From contig NZ_CP087998.1 of assembly GCF_021044585.1 (NCBI RefSeq), positions 682,001 through 746,000 on the forward strand: 64,000 bases of DNA, given 5' to 3'. Each line of letters starts with the position of its first letter. Positions within the stretch are counted from its first letter, which is position 1. Under the pieces are notes generated by a model that had not been told where the DNA came from, made no database searches, and saw only the letters and a program-made list of their open reading frames with translations. This stretch comes from Sulfurimonas sp. HSL-3221 (GTDB lineage Bacteria; Campylobacterota; Campylobacteria; Campylobacterales; Sulfurimonadaceae). The translations under genes were made by a program, and so were the position numbers. This document shows, in pieces, positions 38,514 to 46,678 of this stretch.

Positions 38514-39456
38514 CGGGCTCTCCGAAAATCCGTGCGAGCAGGGACCCCTCGTAGACGACAGGGTATTCGCGCAGGGTGAACAAAACGCCGCCGTTGGGGG
38601 CATAGAGGGATTCGCGCACCGCCCCGCTGAGGGGGTCGACGATGTCGCCGATCCACTGTTCTTTTTCAATCACTTCGCAGTGGTCAAGGGCGGGGACAAA
38701 AAGACCGGCGGCGGGGGCGTTAATGTAAAACACCTCCCCGACCTCGGAGGTGAACGGCTCGCGGACCTTGAACTCCGTCGGGGTTTCGATGATCCCCTCT
38801 TGTTGCATCAGGTTCAGGATCCCCCGCAGCAGCTGCCGCCCGTAGGCCTTCGTCAACCGCATGCCCACCCCCATCTCGACGACAAGGGTTTTCGTCCCCC
38901 GTTCGTTCATCGTATGCGAAAAGGTCGCTTCGAGGACCGTGACGGCGTCGTGGATCCAGATGAAGTCGCAGTTGAGCTGTTTGGCCAGGGGAAGGGTCGT
39001 CTCCGAGAACGCCTTGTTGATCCGGATCTGCGGGATCTCGCGCAGGAAAATGTTGGAAGAGTGAATGTCGATGGCGATGTCGCTGCCTTCGACGTCCCCG
39101 GCCAGGGCATGCACCACCTGCGCGGGCAGGAAATCGTTGCGCGCCCCCGGGAAAGCGCGGTTGAGGTCGATCTCGTAAAGGGGGAAACCGCGGATAATGG
39201 TGTCGACTCCCAGGGAGTTGACGGCGGGGTAGATGTCGACGGTCCCACGCAGCGCCTCGGGGTGCTCGCGCAGCCAGGCGGCCAGGAGGTAGATGACGAG
39301 CTGCCCTTCGAGCTCGTCGCCGTGTATCCCGCTGACAACGCTGATGCGCTTGGCATCCGGACGCACTGTTTCCGGTGCGAAACGGGCGCGCTGGATGCGC
39401 AGCGTCTCTCCCACCGGGAGCTCGGAAGAGAAGATTTCCGTAATTTCCGGGTTCAT
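38500..39456 (-). CDS. AstE/AspA-like M14 family zinc hydrolase
   Basis: 318-residue member of the succinylglutamate desuccinylase/aspartoacylase branch of M14. Zinc ligands are intact: His and Glu in SGIHGDELEG, third His in AIDIHSSN. Substrate-binding Asn-Arg is in EIDLNRAFPG, and the catalytic Glu is probably in TLVVEMGVG. These enzymes cleave amides of N-acyl amino acids or gamma-linked Glu/Asp residues. Here the substrate is unknown, but placement with ATP-grasp and amidoligase genes suggests it trims their product. It starts 2 nt after the alpha-E gene. Confidence 0.85.
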   Translation of the reverse strand: MNPEITEIFSSELPVGETLRIQRARFAPETVRPDAKRISVVSGIHGDELEGQLVIYLLAAWLREHPEALRGTVDIYPAVNSLGVDTIIRGFPLYEIDLNRAFPGARNDFLPAQVVHALAGDVEGSDIAIDIHSSNIFLREIPQIRINKAFSETTLPLAKQLNCDFIWIHDAVTVLEATFSHTMNERGTKTLVVEMGVGMRLTKAYGRQLLRGILNLMQQEGIIETPTEFKVREPFTSEVGEVFYINAPAAGLFVPALDHCEVIEKEQWIGDIVDPLSGAVRESLYAPNGGVLFTLREYPVVYEGSLLARIFGEPDEKN

Positions 39457-39458
39457 TT

Positions 39459-40115
39459 TCAGTAGACGACGAGCTCGTCGATGAGGGCGTTGATGGCGTC
39501 GAGGTTGGCCTCTTCGTCGGTTCTGGAAATGGCAAGTTTCGCATCGGGCGCGATCTTTTGCGCCGTCTGCAGAATGTTGTTGAGGTACTCGACCGGCTCC
39601 TTCCCGTCCTTGCCGTGACGGAGGTGGAGGTCGACCTTTTCGGTCAGTTTGCCCAGGCGGACGAAGTGGTCGCTTTTGCAACGGATCAGGCCGCGGTTCA
39701 TGCTGCCCCAGATTTCGTTGATCAGCGAGAGGGCGTCGTCGACGAAGCGGTAATCGACGAAGACGGCGCTTTTCGAGGCGTGGTCGAAAAGCTCGGCGAG
39801 GTGGATCGTCTCGCCGAAGGCGTCCGTATCGATATAGGCCCGGGAGATGATCGCGTTTTCGCGGGCGAAACGCATGATCTCCGCCAGGTTGGAGGGGTGG
39901 TCCCCGAAGATGGCGTTGTCTAGGAACTGGGAGGCGTTGGCGTAGTCGAGTTCGATCTCGAGGTGCTCGAAATAGCGCCTGCCGGCGTCCTTGTCCGTGT
40001 CGATGACGCAGTCGAAGATCTCGATGACGTCAACGAGGGTTGTTTCGACGCGCTGGAGGTGGCGTCCGAACCAGTAGAGATTGGTGGCGACGTTGGTGCT
40101 CAGAAGTTGATCCAT
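39459..40115 (-). CDS. Alpha-E domain protein (DUF403)
   Basis: 218-residue all-helical protein of the alpha-E family (COG2307), with the family start TNLYWFGRHLQRVETTL and the later FGDHPSNLAEIMRFARENA. The family co-occurs with circularly permuted ATP-grasp proteins; its biochemical role is not established. It starts 1 nt after the ATP-grasp stop and ends 2 nt before the M14 hydrolase, so the three are coupled. It is a close paralogue of the product of 41735-42556. Confidence 0.87.
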   Translation of the reverse strand: MDQLLSTNVATNLYWFGRHLQRVETTLVDVIEIFDCVIDTDKDAGRRYFEHLEIELDYANASQFLDNAIFGDHPSNLAEIMRFARENAIISRAYIDTDAFGETIHLAELFDHASKSAVFVDYRFVDDALSLINEIWGSMNRGLIRCKSDHFVRLGKLTEKVDLHLRHGKDGKEPVEYLNNILQTAQKIAPDAKLAISRTDEEANLDAINALIDELVVY

Positions 40116-40116
40116 C

Positions 40117-41481
40117 TTAGAGCTCCATGACCCATGTATCTTTGAACCCGCCGCCCTGGGACGAGTTGACGAGGTAGTTGCCCGCTTCCATCGCATAGCG
40201 TGTCAGCCCGCACTCCCAGACATTGACCTTCTCGCCCATGACGACATAGGCGCGGAAGTCCGCTTTGCGGGGACTCAGTTCCCCGTTGATGAGACACTCT
40301 TCGTCGTAGAACTCAACGAGCTCCTGGGCGATAAAACGGCGGGGGTTGGCCTCGATGATCGTCTTGAGGTCATCGAGCTGGATCTTGGACATGGCGTGCC
40401 CGAACATGACGCCGTATCCGCCGGCTTCCGCGACATCCTTGACAACGAGCTTGTCGATGTTGTCGAAGATGTATTTTTTGTCCTTTTCGAAATAGGGAAG
40501 GTAAGTCGGCGCGTTCTGCATGATGGGCTCTTCGTTCAGGTAGTATTTGATCATCTGCGGTACGAAGTAGTAGATCCCCTTGTCGTCCGCCACCCCGTTG
40601 CCGACGGCATTCATGATCGCCACGTTGCCCGCGAGGTAGGCTTCGATGATGCCGGGCACCCCGATGAGGCTTTCGGGGTTGAAAAACTTGGGGTCGAGAA
40701 AGTCGTCGTCAAGGCGGCGGTAGACCGCCCCGACGCGGATGCGCCGCCCGTCGTAGTTTTTAAAGTAGAGGACCTTGTTCTCCACGACCAGTTCGGCGGC
40801 GCGGACCAGTTCGGCCCCGATCTCTCCGGCGAGGTAGCTGTGTTCGTAATACGCGGAGTTGTAGCGCCCCGGGGTCAGAACGACGTTGATGCCGCCGGTA
40901 TTGACGTAATCCATCGCGTTGCGCAGATAGGAGGAGTACTGCTTGATCGGTTCGATCTTCAGCTCTTCGAAGAACTCCGGGTAGATCTTGCGGTAGGTGT
41001 CGCGGATGGAGAGCGGATAGCTCGCCCCGCTGGGCACGCGCAGGTTGTCCTCGAGGATGACCCATTCGTCGTTCTTGGTATCCTTGACGAGGTCGATGCC
41101 GTTGATATGGGTCCTGATCTTCTGCGACGGGGAGAAACCGACGAACTCCTTGAGGTACCCTTTGGCCTGGTGGATGAAGGCTTCGGGGACGATGCCGTCC
41201 TTGACGATCTTGGCCTCGGTATAGAGGTCTTCCAGGAAGAGGTTCAGTGCCGTGATGCGCTGCTCGAGGCCGCGCTGCATCTTGCCGAACTCCTCCTTGG
41301 AGATGATGCGGGGAATGACGTCGAAGGGGAGTGAACGCTCGATGAAATTGCCGTCTTTATAGAGATTGAAATTGACAGCGAACTTATCCATATAGCGCTG
41401 AAACTCTTCGACTTTCTGTCGATCTTGCCGGGAAAAAATCTCCCAGAACTTTTCATGTAGTTTTCCAGTTTCTTCTATCAA
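40117..41481 (-). CDS. Circularly permuted ATP-grasp protein
   Basis: 454-residue COG2308 protein with intact family signatures: VILEDNLRVPSGASY, VVLTPGRYNSAYYEHSYLA, KLVVKDVAEAGGYGVMFG and a late VNSSQGGGFKDTWV. ATP-grasp enzymes join a carboxylate to an amine through an acyl phosphate; the substrate here is unknown. The start is TTG at 41481, supported by AAGGGAG 5-6 nt upstream. It heads the ATP-grasp/alpha-E/M14/M14-like minus-strand unit. The 250-bp interval to the next alpha-E gene is AT-rich at first and holds no gene. Confidence 0.87.
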   Translation of the reverse strand: MIEETGKLHEKFWEIFSRQDRQKVEEFQRYMDKFAVNFNLYKDGNFIERSLPFDVIPRIISKEEFGKMQRGLEQRITALNLFLEDLYTEAKIVKDGIVPEAFIHQAKGYLKEFVGFSPSQKIRTHINGIDLVKDTKNDEWVILEDNLRVPSGASYPLSIRDTYRKIYPEFFEELKIEPIKQYSSYLRNAMDYVNTGGINVVLTPGRYNSAYYEHSYLAGEIGAELVRAAELVVENKVLYFKNYDGRRIRVGAVYRRLDDDFLDPKFFNPESLIGVPGIIEAYLAGNVAIMNAVGNGVADDKGIYYFVPQMIKYYLNEEPIMQNAPTYLPYFEKDKKYIFDNIDKLVVKDVAEAGGYGVMFGHAMSKIQLDDLKTIIEANPRRFIAQELVEFYDEECLINGELSPRKADFRAYVVMGEKVNVWECGLTRYAMEAGNYLVNSSQGGGFKDTWVMEL

Positions 41482-41734
41482 TGTATCTCCCTTGATGCTT
41501 TTATGCGAACATCACTCCGACCCGCGGGTTTCACGGTGCCAAAGGTGGTGTGGGTATAAAAGATCATATTGCATATTCTATGAGAAAATGCTTTTATTCG
41601 GTGCTTTTGTGGTTTTCGTTTTTTCGTCAAAGCGCGGAGGGCTAGCCGCCCCGATCCGTCGATTTGATGAACGCGGCTTTTCGCAGGGGGTTCGGCATGT
41701 GGTACGGGGCGCGGCGGGTCTGTTTTGCTCGCAT

Positions 41735-42556
41735 CTAAACCACTACCAGGTTCTCGAAGAGGTCGTTGATAGCATCGAGGTTGGCCTCATCATCTTTTTC
41801 GTCGATGGGCATCTCCGCCTCCGGGGCGATCCGCTGCGCAGTGATGAGAATATTGTGCAGGTAGACGACCGATTCGTTGCCGTTCTTGCCGTGGCGCAGG
41901 TGCAGGTCGACTTTCTCGGTCAGTTTGCCCAGGCGGATGAACTGGTCGCTTTTGCGCCGCAGAAGACCACGGGCCATGATCCCCCACACCTCGTTGATGA
42001 GCGAGAGGGCATCCCCGATGAAACGGTAGTCGACCTTGGTATCGGTCTTGGCATAGGTGTCGAGGAGGTTGTAGAGCCTGATCGTCTCCCCGAAGGCTTC
42101 CGCGTCGAGATAGGGACGGCAGATGATGGCGTTTTCTCGGGCGTTGCTCATAATGGTGGCGAGGTTTGCGGGGTGGTCGCCGAAGACGGCCTTTTGAAGG
42201 AAATCCTGCGCGCTCTTGTACTCCAGCTCAATGTCCAGATGCTCGAAGTAGCGTACGCCGGCTTCTTTGTCCGTGTCAATCACCGCGTTGAAGAGCTCCA
42301 GCACGTCGATCAGGGTCGTTTCGACGCGCTGGAGGTGGCGGCCGAACCAGTAGAGGTTGGTGGCGACGTAGGTGGTGAGCAGCTGGTGTTTATGACTGTG
42401 CTGGGGCCAGGTTTCGACAAACTTTATGCTCGGGTACTGCCGGTAGTCGGCATAGCCGTTAAGATAGTCTCGGAGCCGTTTAAAAAGGGTGATGGCGTTG
42501 AACGTCCAGAGATGCTTTGGATCTCGGTCGACGGGGGGAACATGTACTGCGTTCAT
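41735..42556 (-). CDS. Alpha-E domain protein with N-terminal extension
   Basis: 273-residue paralogue of the alpha-E protein at 39459-40115. Identity is high from TNLYWFGRHLQRVETTL to EEANLDAIN-like ends (DDEANLDAINDLFENLVVV here). An additional N-terminal stretch of about 55 residues (MNAVHVPPVDRDPKHLW onward) is absent from the paralogue. A strong AGGAGG lies 6 nt before the ATG. It is separated by 250 bp from the ATP-grasp gene downstream and has its own -10-like box, so it may be expressed separately. Confidence 0.83.
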   Translation of the reverse strand: MNAVHVPPVDRDPKHLWTFNAITLFKRLRDYLNGYADYRQYPSIKFVETWPQHSHKHQLLTTYVATNLYWFGRHLQRVETTLIDVLELFNAVIDTDKEAGVRYFEHLDIELEYKSAQDFLQKAVFGDHPANLATIMSNARENAIICRPYLDAEAFGETIRLYNLLDTYAKTDTKVDYRFIGDALSLINEVWGIMARGLLRRKSDQFIRLGKLTEKVDLHLRHGKNGNESVVYLHNILITAQRIAPEAEMPIDEKDDEANLDAINDLFENLVVV

Positions 42557-42622
42557 AGTGCGCCTCCTGCAGATACAGCGGGTCTGTCGGGCTCAAACAC
42601 GTTTCGAGCATATATTTTGACC

Positions 42623-42628
42623 ATTATA
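42623..42628 (-). promoter_or_regulatory. Probable -10 box of the third alpha-E gene
   Basis: TATAAT on the minus strand, 67 nt before the ATG at 42556. No clear -35. The interval 42557-42804 has no gene. Confidence 0.4.
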
Positions 42629-42804
42629 GAACGCGCGGCTGTGCATAGGGTGATATTTCTGATTAACTTTTAAACATAGCAGGTTTTTTCAGGTGGAAAT
42701 GGACGTGAAATCACGGAAAATAAGGCGCTTTCTCCTCTGAATGCACAAACGGGCTTACATAGGGGACGTTTATGAAAAGCCGCCGATCGAAAAGCGACGG
42801 GTGC

Positions 42805-43656
42805 CTATCGTTTGCGCGCGTTGATGAAGTAGACGGCGGCGGTACTGACGGCACCCCCTGCCACGAGCCAGAAGGAGGGGCGCTCTCCCAGCAGCAGAAA
42901 GCTCGCTACCAGGGCGGTCAGCGGCACGAGGAACATATAGCTTCCGGCCTTGGCCGAGCCGATCTTGCCCGCTGCGACAAAGAAGATGGTCGACGCCACC
43001 GTCTGCCCCATGATGGCCAGGAAGAGCAGTCCCGTCCAGAACGTCCAGTCCTGGTTGTACACCGTACCCAGCCCCGCGGGCAGCGCCGGAACGAATGTGA
43101 TGGGCACGGCGAAAACGGCCAGCCAGAAGTTGAAGTGGATGGGTTCCATCTCCGTATGCGACTGCTGCCCCAGCAGGGTGAGCACGGCCCAGACGAGCGC
43201 GCTGCCGATAAAGAAGACATTGCCGCTGTGCAGCAGGTCGGCATGCCACACCTCCAGCATCAGCATCCCGCCGAACAGTCCCACTCCCAGCCCGAGCAGC
43301 TGCGTCGGGGAGACGCGGGTGCGGAAGACAATCAGGGCGAGCAGGGCCGTGAGAATGGGACTGGCCACGGTGATGATGACCCCGCCCGCCCCGGCGCTGC
43401 CCGTTTGCACGCCCCAGAAGGCGAAGTACATAAATGCGACGTTGAGTGCGCCCGCCGCGATAGTGAAGCGCAGCGTCCGGCGGTTGAGGCGCAGCGGCTT
43501 GCGCCGCCAGTAGAGGATGGGCAGGAAGGAAACCGCCATGATGGCGAAGCGCAAAAAGGTGACAGTCTCGACCGGGACGTCAGTATCGGTCACGACCTTG
43601 AGCGCGGGCCAGCCGATGCCCCACAACACCATCGCCAGTACGATCCAACCCGCCAT
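42805..43656 (-). CDS. EamA-family (DMT superfamily) transporter
   Basis: 283-residue membrane protein with about ten hydrophobic helices in two EamA halves (MAGWIVLAMVLWGIGWPALK at the start, SPILTALLALIVFRTRVS and VVPLTALVASFLLLGE-like region VPLTALVASFLLLGERPS near the end). The family exports or imports amino acids and other small metabolites; the substrate is not readable. It lies on the minus strand with no coupled neighbour. Upstream 43657-43834 is AT-rich and has no gene. Confidence 0.85.
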   Translation of the reverse strand: MAGWIVLAMVLWGIGWPALKVVTDTDVPVETVTFLRFAIMAVSFLPILYWRRKPLRLNRRTLRFTIAAGALNVAFMYFAFWGVQTGSAGAGGVIITVASPILTALLALIVFRTRVSPTQLLGLGVGLFGGMLMLEVWHADLLHSGNVFFIGSALVWAVLTLLGQQSHTEMEPIHFNFWLAVFAVPITFVPALPAGLGTVYNQDWTFWTGLLFLAIMGQTVASTIFFVAAGKIGSAKAGSYMFLVPLTALVASFLLLGERPSFWLVAGGAVSTAAVYFINARKR

Positions 43657-43834
43657 TTTTTCTTCCCTGCTGAAAATTTCGGGAATTATACTCCGATAAT
43701 GGTGTGATGTGATATTTCAATGATTTCTATTTGCTACTTTGCTATCATGGCTTTTGAACGAAATGTATGATTGGTCTCAATTCTCAATAGCTGAACATAC
43801 GTTATTGCTACTAATTAATTCTTAGGAGTAGACT

Positions 43835-44164
43835 TTGGTCAACCTATGGATATTGCCGATTGCACTCGTCATACTTCTAGACCTTGCTGCACTTTTTGTC
43901 GTCATAAACGAAGAGTTACTGTATGAGGCACATCAAAAGTTTTATAAAGTGCTTTTTATTCTCCTCATTCCTCTTATCGGTGCTATTGTAGAGCTTTTCC
44001 TACTTAGCAGATATGCAAAATTTCGTGGAGATGGCTATTACCCAGATGATGATGTTAAGTGGTATGCATTTTGGAATCACTTTTCAAATGACAGTTCATC
44101 ATCTGGCAGCCATAGTGGTTCTGATGGGAGTGGGGGTGGAGGTTCCGGTGGCGGCGGAGATTAA
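43835..44164 (+). CDS. Small membrane protein with Gly/Ser-rich tail
   Basis: 109 residues: two membrane helices (about 3-23, LWILPIALVILLDLAALFVV, and 40-57) and a C-terminus of Ser, His, Gly and Asp repeats (SDGSGGGGSGGGGD). The start is TTG with AGGAG about 8 nt upstream. Base composition is clearly more AT-rich than the flanking genome. Reminiscent in plan of phospholipase D-nuclease N-type small membrane proteins, but I cannot assign it. It is followed by a perfect inverted repeat at 44186-44223. Confidence 0.65.
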   Translation: MVNLWILPIALVILLDLAALFVVINEELLYEAHQKFYKVLFILLIPLIGAIVELFLLSRYAKFRGDGYYPDDDVKWYAFWNHFSNDSSSSGSHSGSDGSGGGGSGGGGD

Positions 44165-44185
44165 AACTTCTAACAAACTAAAGGA

Positions 44186-44223
44186 GACCAATCAAAAACC
44201 CGCGAGCAGGTTTTTGATTGGTC
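44186..44223. repeat. Inverted repeat, 15-bp arms (copy 1 of island repeat)
   Basis: GACCAATCAAAAACC and its exact complement GGTTTTTGATTGGTC are separated by 8 nt. It is preceded by TAACAAAC just after a stop codon and followed by ATTTTAAACGTA. It could act as a bidirectional terminator or a recombination/mobility repeat. Confidence 0.75.
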
Positions 44224-44257
44224 ATTTTAAACGTAATAGTAACAAGGGAATCTGAAG

Positions 44258-44566
44258 ATGGGAAATAAAATAGAGTACAAAAAAGCGTTGAAAAAGCAAA
44301 TTGTGACTGCGATTGCAGCACTTTTTCTTTTCCTTGTACTGATGTATCTTTCTATGCAATCATCATTTGGCATACTTCAATTTAGCATAATAGGAATGCT
44401 TAGTATCGGCCTCATGTTTACAGTTCTACATGCCTTCAAAAATCAAGCCAAAGAGGCAAAGTGTCCACATTGTGAAACCGACTTATTTGAAATGATACAA
44501 GTCGCATTGTCTGAAAAAGTCGAATTCAATTACTGTCCAACCTGTGGCAAACATGTTGAGCTATAA
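44258..44566 (+). CDS. Small membrane protein with zinc-ribbon-like end
   Basis: 102 residues. Two membrane helices (about 17-33 and 38-58) are followed by a soluble end with two Cys pairs (CPHCETDLFE then YCPTCGKH), a likely zinc ribbon. Low-GC codon use like the preceding gene. AAGGGAA lies upstream. Function unknown; it is flanked on both sides by copies of the island inverted repeat. Confidence 0.65.
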   Translation: MGNKIEYKKALKKQIVTAIAALFLFLVLMYLSMQSSFGILQFSIIGMLSIGLMFTVLHAFKNQAKEAKCPHCETDLFEMIQVALSEKVEFNYCPTCGKHVEL

Positions 44567-44578
44567 CAAATCAAAAGA

Positions 44579-44615
44579 GACCAATCACAAACCCGCGGGC
44601 GCTTTTTGATTGCAC
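44579..44615. repeat. Imperfect inverted repeat (copy 2 of island repeat)
   Basis: Begins GACCAATCACAAACCCGCG and ends CTTTTTGATTG, again 10-20 nt after a stop codon, preceded by TAACAAA and followed by ATTTTAAATGTA. It shares most positions with copy 1 over about 60 nt, with compensating and non-compensating changes in the arms. Confidence 0.65.
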
Positions 44616-44654
44616 ATTTTAAATGTAGACTTCCAAGAAAAAAGGAGACAAAAA

Positions 44655-45044
44655 TTGAAATCTGAGAGGTATAAAATCGGAAGGGAGAAACTGGCCGAGG
44701 TCGGCGGCGATCAGGGGGATAAGATCATAGAGGCCCTCAGCGCAATCGCTCCGGAGTTCGCCGACCTGCTTGTGGAGTTTCCCTTCGGGGACATCTACAG
44801 CCGTCCGGGGTTGGACCTGCGGTCCCGTGAAATCGCCACGGTGGCGGCCCTGACGGCGATAGGCACGGCAGCGCCCCAGTTAAAGGCCCACGTACACGGG
44901 GCGCTCAATGTCGGCTGCACACCGCAGGAGATCATCGAGATTATGATCCAGATGGCCGTCTATGCGGGGTTTCCCGCCGCGCTGAACGGGCTTGCGACCG
45001 CCAAAGAGGTTTTTGACGAGCGGGACATAAATGTAAAAGACTGA
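44655..45044 (+). CDS. Carboxymuconolactone decarboxylase (AhpD-like) family protein
   Basis: 129 residues of the CMD/AhpD fold. RSREIATVAALTAIGTA and LKAHVHGALNVGCTPQEIIEI are the family core. Only one Cys is present at the CxxC position (NVGC then TPQE), so AhpD-type disulfide reductase activity is not supported; the true decarboxylase role is also unproven. The TTG at 44655 with AAGGAG upstream is chosen over a TTG at 44610 that lies inside the repeat. Base composition is nearer the host genome than its two upstream neighbours. Confidence 0.82.
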   Translation: MKSERYKIGREKLAEVGGDQGDKIIEALSAIAPEFADLLVEFPFGDIYSRPGLDLRSREIATVAALTAIGTAAPQLKAHVHGALNVGCTPQEIIEIMIQMAVYAGFPAALNGLATAKEVFDERDINVKD

Positions 45045-45085
45045 AAACGCAGAGGCGACCAGTCAAATCTTAAAAGGTTGATAGA

Positions 45086-45271
45086 ATGAAAAAATATGGA
45101 ATTGCCACCATACTTGGCGTCGTTTTGGTCCTGTTTCTTGCATATTTTATGCATCCGCTCGATAATGATTCCATCGGGCTGTTGACATTGTTGTGTGTTG
45201 GCGGGTCCAACGGGATTGCCGCACTTTTTGTGAAATCGAGAGATGTCGAAGGGATACAGAATGACAAATAA
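45086..45271 (+). CDS. Very small membrane protein, unknown
   Basis: 61 residues with two hydrophobic helices (GIATILGVVLVLFLAYFM and IGLLTLLCVGGSNGIAALF) and a short charged end. It overlaps the next gene by 11 nt. A shorter version of the island repeat core (GACCAGTCAAATC) precedes it. No family recognised. Confidence 0.55.
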   Translation: MKKYGIATILGVVLVLFLAYFMHPLDNDSIGLLTLLCVGGSNGIAALFVKSRDVEGIQNDK

Positions 45272-45920
45272 TATCAACGCGATGCACTGGATTGTACTGG
45301 TTTCGTCAGTCTTGATTTTTGCGGGATGCAGCGGTAGCTCTCCGGTGCCAGTGGATGCACCGACTGGCGCAGCTGCAGAAAACGAGCCCATCGCCACACG
45401 TTCTTTTCTCATTCATGGTAAAAAGCCCGACCCCTCGTACCGTGTCCACGGCTTCGTCATTTTTACTTCAAGACCCACCAGCGGACAATATGCCAGATAT
45501 ATGAAGACATGCGAAGCGTACATCGCTACGTTGGATCCTACGGAGAGTCACTCTTCTGACGAATATGATCTGTTACCGACGTATTGGCCCGTGACTGATG
45601 AGTTGTACTCTGAGGATTGTGTCGACATGATAAATTATTACGATTATCCGCGTGCCAGCGAAATCGTCGCTCGCCTGCATGCCGAACTCGGCACAGGCAT
45701 CGGCCCTTATCTGGTAGCTTCCGGGGAGGGGGAACTGATGGTGCTCGATATGAGTACCTTTTCAGAAGACGATATCCAACGGGCCATGCGGATATGGGAA
45801 AAAGAGATCTGTGTCGATCCGAAAAACTGGGAACCGAGGCTCTCGATTATCAAATTTCGCGAAGCGTTCCGCAGTATGCTCCAGGCATACGGAGACAGCA
45901 TCTTAAAATATTTCAGTTAG
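45261..45920 (+). CDS. Predicted lipoprotein, unknown function
   Basis: 219 residues. Signal peptide with lipobox IFAGC (Cys near residue 24), then a Ser/Pro/Ala linker and a globular domain with many Tyr and acidic residues (YDLLPTYWPVTDELYSEDC). The ATG at 45261, with AAGGGA upstream, is preferred to an in-frame start at 45243. It overlaps the preceding small gene. I do not recognise the domain. The 114 nt that follow hold nothing clear. Confidence 0.7.
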   Translation: MTNNINAMHWIVLVSSVLIFAGCSGSSPVPVDAPTGAAAENEPIATRSFLIHGKKPDPSYRVHGFVIFTSRPTSGQYARYMKTCEAYIATLDPTESHSSDEYDLLPTYWPVTDELYSEDCVDMINYYDYPRASEIVARLHAELGTGIGPYLVASGEGELMVLDMSTFSEDDIQRAMRIWEKEICVDPKNWEPRLSIIKFREAFRSMLQAYGDSILKYFS

Positions 45921-46034
45921 CCTTGGAGCTGGCTGTGCGCTTTGCGCCAAACGCATCGTCACACCCACACCGGCTTTCTTCCAAAAGCATTCGATCCAAT
46001 TGATCTTCGCCTCGAAAAAGAGTGAATCGCGATT

Positions 46035-46616
46035 TTATCGCCGATAGTGTTCCAGTACGATTGTCAGGTACTGGGCGTGGTGTCCAAACGATTCTTTCGA
46101 AGAGAGGGAGGGAGGCAGCGATATCTCTCCCCAGGTGGAGGTGATAAAGAAGCGGGCGAAGGCTTTGGTGTCAAACGCTACGAGTTCACCGTCTGCAATG
46201 GCGGCTTCCAGCGCCAGAGAGAGCTTGTCGATAAAATGGTGGTAGGCCTTTGTCAGGACGGCTTCAAAGTCGGGGTCGAGCGGGGCCATCTCCACGAGTA
46301 GGCGGTGCAGAGGGCAGCCGTTGGCGATGAGGGCGGTGTGGTTCTGCATCTTCGCAAATATGCGTGCAAAGGTTTGAAAAATGTTTTCGCCCGGCAGGCG
46401 CGCAAAGTCGAAGAAGTCGTCCATTTTCGGGACGATGCGCTCCTGGCTCACGGCCAGTACCAGCTCCTTTTTGGAAGCGAAAAAGTGGTACATGCTCCCC
46501 TTGGGCACCCCGGCGGCCTTGAGGATGACGGCGGTGCCGGTACCGTGATAGCCGTTCTTGTAGACTTCAGCAAAGGCGGCGTCCAGCAGCCGCGCTCTTG
46601 AGTCCTGGCGCTTCAT
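46035..46616 (-). CDS. TetR-family transcriptional regulator
   Basis: 193 residues. The N-terminal helix-turn-helix is typical (RARLLDAAFAEVYKNGYHGT ... VPKGSMYHFFASKKEL), with a helical ligand-binding C-terminal domain. It lies 62 nt downstream of the KAS gene on the same strand. The two perfect TAGAC-N6-GTCTA palindromes at 48281 and 48326, upstream of the operon, are the obvious candidate operators, so autoregulation is inferred. The ligand is unknown, perhaps an acyl compound. Confidence 0.88.
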   Translation of the reverse strand: MKRQDSRARLLDAAFAEVYKNGYHGTGTAVILKAAGVPKGSMYHFFASKKELVLAVSQERIVPKMDDFFDFARLPGENIFQTFARIFAKMQNHTALIANGCPLHRLLVEMAPLDPDFEAVLTKAYHHFIDKLSLALEAAIADGELVAFDTKAFARFFITSTWGEISLPPSLSSKESFGHHAQYLTIVLEHYRR

Positions 46617-46678
46617 ATCTCAACCCTTGAAATTTTTGCATCATTATATCGGTTTGTCCCCAGGCGCCGAAGCGCGGG

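Noticed and set aside
44160-44640. Integron attC sites
   Set aside because: The repeats have hairpin arms and lie after stop codons, but no good RYYYAAC/GTTRRRY pair and no integrase gene are visible, so I report only a cassette-like island.
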